Shown: positions 6,969-10,477 of the stretch, piece after piece
Numbering within the stretch: position 1 is the first letter of the stretch
How the letters are laid out: every line of letters begins with the position of its first letter
NCBI GenBank assembly: GCA_934553185.1
Contig: CAKTFF010000046.1
Coordinates: forward strand, 1 to 10,477
Direction: 5' to 3'
DNA from: an uncultured Devosia sp.
GTDB lineage: Bacteria; Pseudomonadota; Alphaproteobacteria; Rhizobiales; Devosiaceae
Length of the DNA stretch: 10,477 nt
Translations under genes and position numbers: made by a program
The notes under the pieces: generated by a model
What the model saw: the letters and a program-made list of their open reading frames with translations, nothing else
Databases searched by the model: none
Told to the model about the DNA's origin: nothing

Positions 6969-8084
6969 ATGGCCAATGACCTGACCACGCCGCTCACCGG
7001 GCGCAAGCGCAAGCCGGGCGCCAAACGGCACTTCCCCTTGGCGCGAACGGTGTTCGCCGTTCTGGTTTTGCTTGGCGGCGCCTTTGCGCTACGCATTGTG
7101 CTGGTGGACGACCCCGATGGCGGGCGCCCGACTGAGGAAGTGGCGATCACTTCGACGATCAACGCCAATTCTGTTGCCAATTCGGTCAGCAATGGCCCGG
7201 TCACCATCACCGCCGACCCTCAGCAGTTCTCCAGTGATGGCGCGGCGCCGGTTTCGCCAGTTGCCCCGGTCACTGCAGCGGGGCAGGCCGACCCCTATGG
7301 TGTCCTGCCCGATCTCAGCGAAGAAACCGCAAATGGTCCCATTCCCCGCATCTCCGCTGCTGGATTGACGCCTTTTGCCGCCTATGCGCGACCGCTGGAC
7401 GCAAGCGCAGGCGCCGGCACGCCGCGCATCGGCATCATCGTCACCGGGCTCGGCATCAACGAGCAGGGCTCGCTTGATGCCATCGACCAATTGCCTGATC
7501 CAGTGACCCTGGCCTTTGCCCCTTATGGCAAGACTCTGGCGACCACCGTTGCCGCTGCCCGGCAGGGAGGCCATGAAATCCTTCTCGAAATTCCGCTCGA
7601 GCCGTTCGATTATCCTCAGAATGACCCAGGGCCGCAGACCCTTCTGACCGGTGACACGCCGCGAGCCAATCTGGACAAGCTGTTCTGGCTTCTCGCACGG
7701 TTTGGTGGCTATGTTGGGGTGATCAACAATATGGGCGCGCGTTTCAGCGCCGCGGCCGCTGACTTTTCGCCCATCATGGAAGAGCTGGGCGCGCGCGGGC
7801 TGGGCTATCTCGATGACGGCTCGTCCAACCGCTCGCTAGCCAGCCAGTTGGCCGGCGGCAACAAGGTTCCCTTTGGGCGGGCCGACCTCGTGATCGACAG
7901 CAATCCCTCGCGCCAGGCTATTCTTGCGGCGCTGGCCAGCCTCGAAGCAGAGGCGCTGGAGAATGGGCAGGCAATCGGTATCGCCAGCGCCCTACCCATT
8001 TCAATCGGGGCCATTAGTGAATGGTCACGCGAGCTCGAAAGCAAGGGCATCGCGCTGGTGCCCACCAGTGCGCTAATGAAATAA
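6969..8084 (+). CDS. Divergent polysaccharide deacetylase family protein (YibQ/DUF610-like), membrane-anchored
   Basis: Member of the family named divergent polysaccharide deacetylase, a NodB-like barrel whose substrate is mostly unknown; a role in the cell envelope is likely. The 371-residue product has a basic N terminus (GRKRKPGAKRH), one hydrophobic segment (about 26-46) acting as signal anchor, a low-complexity linker rich in Ser, Thr, Ala and Pro (about 48-148), and the domain at 152-371. Landmarks are RIGIIVTGLGI, DPVTLAFAPYG, GHEILLEIPLEPFDYPQNDPGP, GGYVGVINNMGARF and LGYLDDGSS. The NHMG histidine seen in enterobacterial YibQ is Asn here and the first acidic motif is VTG, so metal-dependent deacetylase activity is doubtful. 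ATG 6969 is chosen over GTG 6951 because CGGAGG (6954-6959) lies nine bases before it. rppH follows after 12 bases. Confidence 0.9.
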   Translation: MANDLTTPLTGRKRKPGAKRHFPLARTVFAVLVLLGGAFALRIVLVDDPDGGRPTEEVAITSTINANSVANSVSNGPVTITADPQQFSSDGAAPVSPVAPVTAAGQADPYGVLPDLSEETANGPIPRISAAGLTPFAAYARPLDASAGAGTPRIGIIVTGLGINEQGSLDAIDQLPDPVTLAFAPYGKTLATTVAAARQGGHEILLEIPLEPFDYPQNDPGPQTLLTGDTPRANLDKLFWLLARFGGYVGVINNMGARFSAAAADFSPIMEELGARGLGYLDDGSSNRSLASQLAGGNKVPFGRADLVIDSNPSRQAILAALASLEAEALENGQAIGIASALPISIGAISEWSRELESKGIALVPTSALMK

Positions 8085-8096
8085 GAGGTTTCTCCT

Positions 8097-8636
8097 ATGC
8101 CAAAATCGCGTCCAACCCGAGAAAGCCTGCCCTATCGTGACTGCGTAGGCATTGCTGTGTTTAATCGCGAAGGCCAGGTGTTTATCGGGCGACGCAAGCT
8201 GGGCGACGATCCCGAGCAAGGACCGGAGCACGGCGCACCCTGGCAGATGCCGCAGGGGGGCATAGACAAGGGCGAGGATCCATTAAGGGCAGCCTTGCGG
8301 GAGTTGCACGAGGAAACCAACATCACCTCTGTCAGCCTCCTTGCTGAGGCGCCCGAGTGGATCCTTTATGACCTGCCCGACGAAGCGCTCGGCGTCGCGC
8401 TCAAGGGCAAGTATCGCGGGCAGCGGCAAAGGTGGTTCGCCTTCGCCTTCACGGGCGAGGACAATGAGATCGATGTCGCAACGCCAGGCAACGGCCAGTT
8501 CAAGCCCGAATTCAGCGCTTGGCGCTGGGAGGCGTTGAGCCGGACGCCCGAACTGATCGTGCCGTTCAAGAAAGACGCTTATCTCAAGGTCGTTGAGGCA
8601 TTCGCCGAGATCCCCGCGCGCTTTAAACCATCATGA
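8097..8636 (+). CDS. rppH: RNA pyrophosphohydrolase RppH (Nudix hydrolase)
   Basis: Removes pyrophosphate from the 5' end of triphosphorylated transcripts, opening them to RNase E-type decay; the family was earlier described as dinucleoside polyphosphate hydrolases. The 179-residue protein begins RESLPYRDCVGIAVFNREGQVFIGRR and contains WQMPQGGIDKGEDP. The Nudix box GGIDKGEDPLRAALRELHEETNI follows GX5EX7REUXEEXGU, with all metal-binding acidic residues present and Asn in place of the near-terminal Gly. KYRGQRQRWFAFAFTG and EFSAWRWEAL are typical RppH segments. GAGG at 8085-8088, eight bases before ATG 8097, is a good ribosome-binding site. The stop overlaps the next start codon (ATGA at 8633-8636), so the racemase gene is probably translationally coupled. 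Confidence 0.95.
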   Translation: MPKSRPTRESLPYRDCVGIAVFNREGQVFIGRRKLGDDPEQGPEHGAPWQMPQGGIDKGEDPLRAALRELHEETNITSVSLLAEAPEWILYDLPDEALGVALKGKYRGQRQRWFAFAFTGEDNEIDVATPGNGQFKPEFSAWRWEALSRTPELIVPFKKDAYLKVVEAFAEIPARFKPS

Positions 8637-9319
8637 AAACCATTGGTCTGCTTGGCGGGATGAGCTGGGAATCGACCGCACACTACTACCGGGCAATCAA
8701 CCAGGATGTGGCGACGCGGCTGGGCGGGCTCCACTCGGCGCCCATGATCATCCATTCGGTGGACTTTGCCCCGATCGCGCAGATGCAAACGGCGGGTGAT
8801 TGGGACGGCGCCGGCCGGTTCCTGGCTGAGGCTGCGCGTGGGCTAGACGCTGCGGGCGCCGGGGTGATCGGCTTGGCCACCAACACCATGCATGTCGTGG
8901 CAGAGCAGATCATAGCGGCGGTCGGCATACCCTTTGTCCATATCGCCGATCCTACGGCTGACGCGCTGGTCGCAGATGGCTTTACCCGTGTTGGGCTGCT
9001 CGGAACGCGCTTCACCATGGAAATGCCATTCTACCGCGACCGCCTGGCGGCGCGCGGACTCGACGTGCTGGTGCCGGAGGTCGATCGGACAAACCTCAAC
9101 GCCATCATCTTCGAGGAACTCTGCCGCGGCATCATCCGCGAACCGTCGCGCCAGATCTATGTAGAAGCCATCGGGCGCCTGCAGGCACGCGGAGCCGAGG
9201 CAGTGATCCTGGGCTGCACTGAGGTCGGCATGCTGATCGACGACGCCGTCAGCCCCCTGCCCGTTTATGACACGACTGAACTGCATGCCCGCGCGCTGGT
9301 GGACGCTGCCCTGAGCTAG
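8633..9319 (+). CDS. Aspartate/glutamate racemase family protein (YgeA-like)
   Basis: Cofactor-independent racemase of the Asp/Glu family, which interconverts L- and D-amino acids; a cytosolic 228-residue protein of the usual length. The start MKTIGLLGGMSWESTAHYYRAIN is typical of the RacX/YgeA branch. Most members use two cysteines; here the first position is Thr83 (ATNTMH) and the second is Cys195 (LGCTEVG). The same Thr/Cys pair is known from E. coli YgeA (Thr83, Cys197), which is a slow, broad-specificity racemase, so this is a branch feature and not damage. The substrate cannot be read from the sequence. ATG 8633 overlaps the rppH stop by 4 bases, indicating coupling; it lacks its own clear Shine-Dalgarno sequence. 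The gene ends 79 bases from the end of the convergent atpC gene. Confidence 0.92.
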   Translation: MKTIGLLGGMSWESTAHYYRAINQDVATRLGGLHSAPMIIHSVDFAPIAQMQTAGDWDGAGRFLAEAARGLDAAGAGVIGLATNTMHVVAEQIIAAVGIPFVHIADPTADALVADGFTRVGLLGTRFTMEMPFYRDRLAARGLDVLVPEVDRTNLNAIIFEELCRGIIREPSRQIYVEAIGRLQARGAEAVILGCTEVGMLIDDAVSPLPVYDTTELHARALVDAALS

Positions 9320-9344
9320 CGGCAGGCGCCTCTCTGAGCTGCGC

Positions 9345-9376
9345 AAACAAAAACGCCCGCGACTGACGCGGGCGTT
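9345..9376 (-). terminator. Rho-independent terminator of the atp operon, between convergent genes
   Basis: AACGCCCGCG (9352-9361) and CGCGGGCGTT (9367-9376) form a perfect 10-bp stem with the 5-base loop ACTGA. Read on the minus strand the stem is followed by TTTTTGTTT (9345-9353), a good T-run, 23 bases after the atpC stop. Read on the plus strand it is followed only by GTTGTTGGGT, so it would stop the racemase transcript less well, but it may serve both sides. Confidence 0.87.
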
Positions 9377-9398
9377 GTTGGGTCTAAGAACGACAGCC

Positions 9399-9821
9399 TT
9401 AGTTCAGATGGGTGCCGTTGAGCTGCCCGGCTTCAAGCGCCAGGTTGAGGAGGCCCGTTACGACTCCCTGGGCGAGGGACTTGTTCTCGAGCGGCGCCGC
9501 ATCGAGCTCGTTCTGCGCGGTCTTGATCTGGGCCTGCAGGCCTGCGTGGTCGAATTCGCTGAAAGGCACGGACTGCTCAGCCAGGATCGTCAGGCCTTCC
9601 AGAGACACGTCGGCAAAGCCGCCGCGCACGAAGTAAACCTGATTGGCGCCGCCAAGGCCGGTCACGGTGATGAAGCCCGAGCGCAAAGTGGTCATGAACG
9701 GCGCATGGTCATGAAGAACCGTGAAATAACCTTCCGTGCCCGGCACGGTGACGGAAGACACGACTTCCGACAGCACCAGCCGCTCGGGCGACACGATCTC
9801 GATCTTGAGGCCTTCAGCCAT
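9399..9821 (-). CDS. atpC: F1F0 ATP synthase epsilon subunit
   Basis: Part of the central rotor stalk of F1, binding gamma and coupling it to the c-ring; in many bacteria its C-terminal helices inhibit ATP hydrolysis. The 140-residue product starts MAEGLKIEIVSPERLVLSEVVSSVTVPG, followed by EGYFTVLHDHAPFMTTLRSG, both diagnostic of the N-terminal beta-sandwich (about 1-87). The remaining part (SEFDHAGLQAQIKTAQNELDAA...) is the helical domain. AAGGAA (minus strand, about 9829-9834) lies eight bases before the ATG. It follows atpD after 62 bases, as the last gene of the usual F1 cluster, and is closed by a strong terminator. It is convergent with the racemase gene. Confidence 0.97.
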   Translation of the reverse strand: MAEGLKIEIVSPERLVLSEVVSSVTVPGTEGYFTVLHDHAPFMTTLRSGFITVTGLGGANQVYFVRGGFADVSLEGLTILAEQSVPFSEFDHAGLQAQIKTAQNELDAAPLENKSLAQGVVTGLLNLALEAGQLNGTHLN

Positions 9822-9845
9822 GGTTTAGGTTCCTTGAGAAAGATG

Positions 9846-9869
9846 GGGCCTGCCGCTTGCGGCAAGCCC
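9846..9869 (-). other. Hairpin between atpD and atpC
   Basis: In the 62-base gap, TGCCG (9851-9855) pairs with CGGCA (9860-9864) around a 4-base loop, and GGGC (9846-9849) pairs with GCCC (9866-9869) after a single C/A mismatch. No T-run follows on either strand, so it is unlikely to terminate. An intercistronic stem here could affect mRNA stability or the relative yield of epsilon and beta subunits; that is inference. Confidence 0.45.
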
Positions 9870-9883
9870 GATGGGCGAGAAGC

Positions 9884-10477
<594 letters not shown>

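Overview
The window is GC-rich chromosomal DNA from an alphaproteobacterium, most likely of the order Hyphomicrobiales (Rhizobiales) and plausibly near Devosia or Pelagibacterium. This rests on gene order (proB-proA-nadD-rsfS-rlmH-envC-ctpA-polysaccharide deacetylase-rppH, with an atpD-atpC end nearby) and on protein motifs. No database search was possible, so the genus is a guess. All large open frames are recognisable families. I see no phage, insertion sequence, CRISPR array, tRNA or rRNA.

Left part (1-3594, + strand): the 3' two thirds of proB overlaps proA (last two steps to glutamate-semialdehyde, for proline). NadD (NAD synthesis) follows 4 bases later. A 178-base gap with a possible promoter and a small hairpin leads to rsfS and rlmH, two small ribosome-acting proteins (subunit-joining silencer and 23S rRNA methyltransferase).

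Middle (3595-6950): a 346-base non-coding stretch holds a 95-base inverted-repeat element made of two small hairpins (REP-doublet/REPIN-like) and a TTAA-N6-TTAA dyad that resembles a CtrA box. It precedes a two-gene cell-envelope unit: an EnvC-type murein hydrolase activator with all zinc ligands lost, and a CtpA-type S41 processing protease with an intact Ser-Lys pair. A strong Rho-independent terminator follows.

Right part (6951-10477): a membrane-anchored divergent polysaccharide deacetylase, rppH (RNA pyrophosphohydrolase) and a YgeA-type Asp/Glu racemase form a tight + strand cluster. It runs head-on into the end of the ATP synthase operon (atpC and the C-terminal part of atpD, - strand), with a terminator hairpin between them.

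Nothing here is a convincing undescribed system; this is mostly conserved housekeeping DNA. The points most worth a second look are the REPIN-like element, the possible CtrA control of the envC-ctpA unit, the terminator directly before the deacetylase, and the leader hairpin before rsfS.
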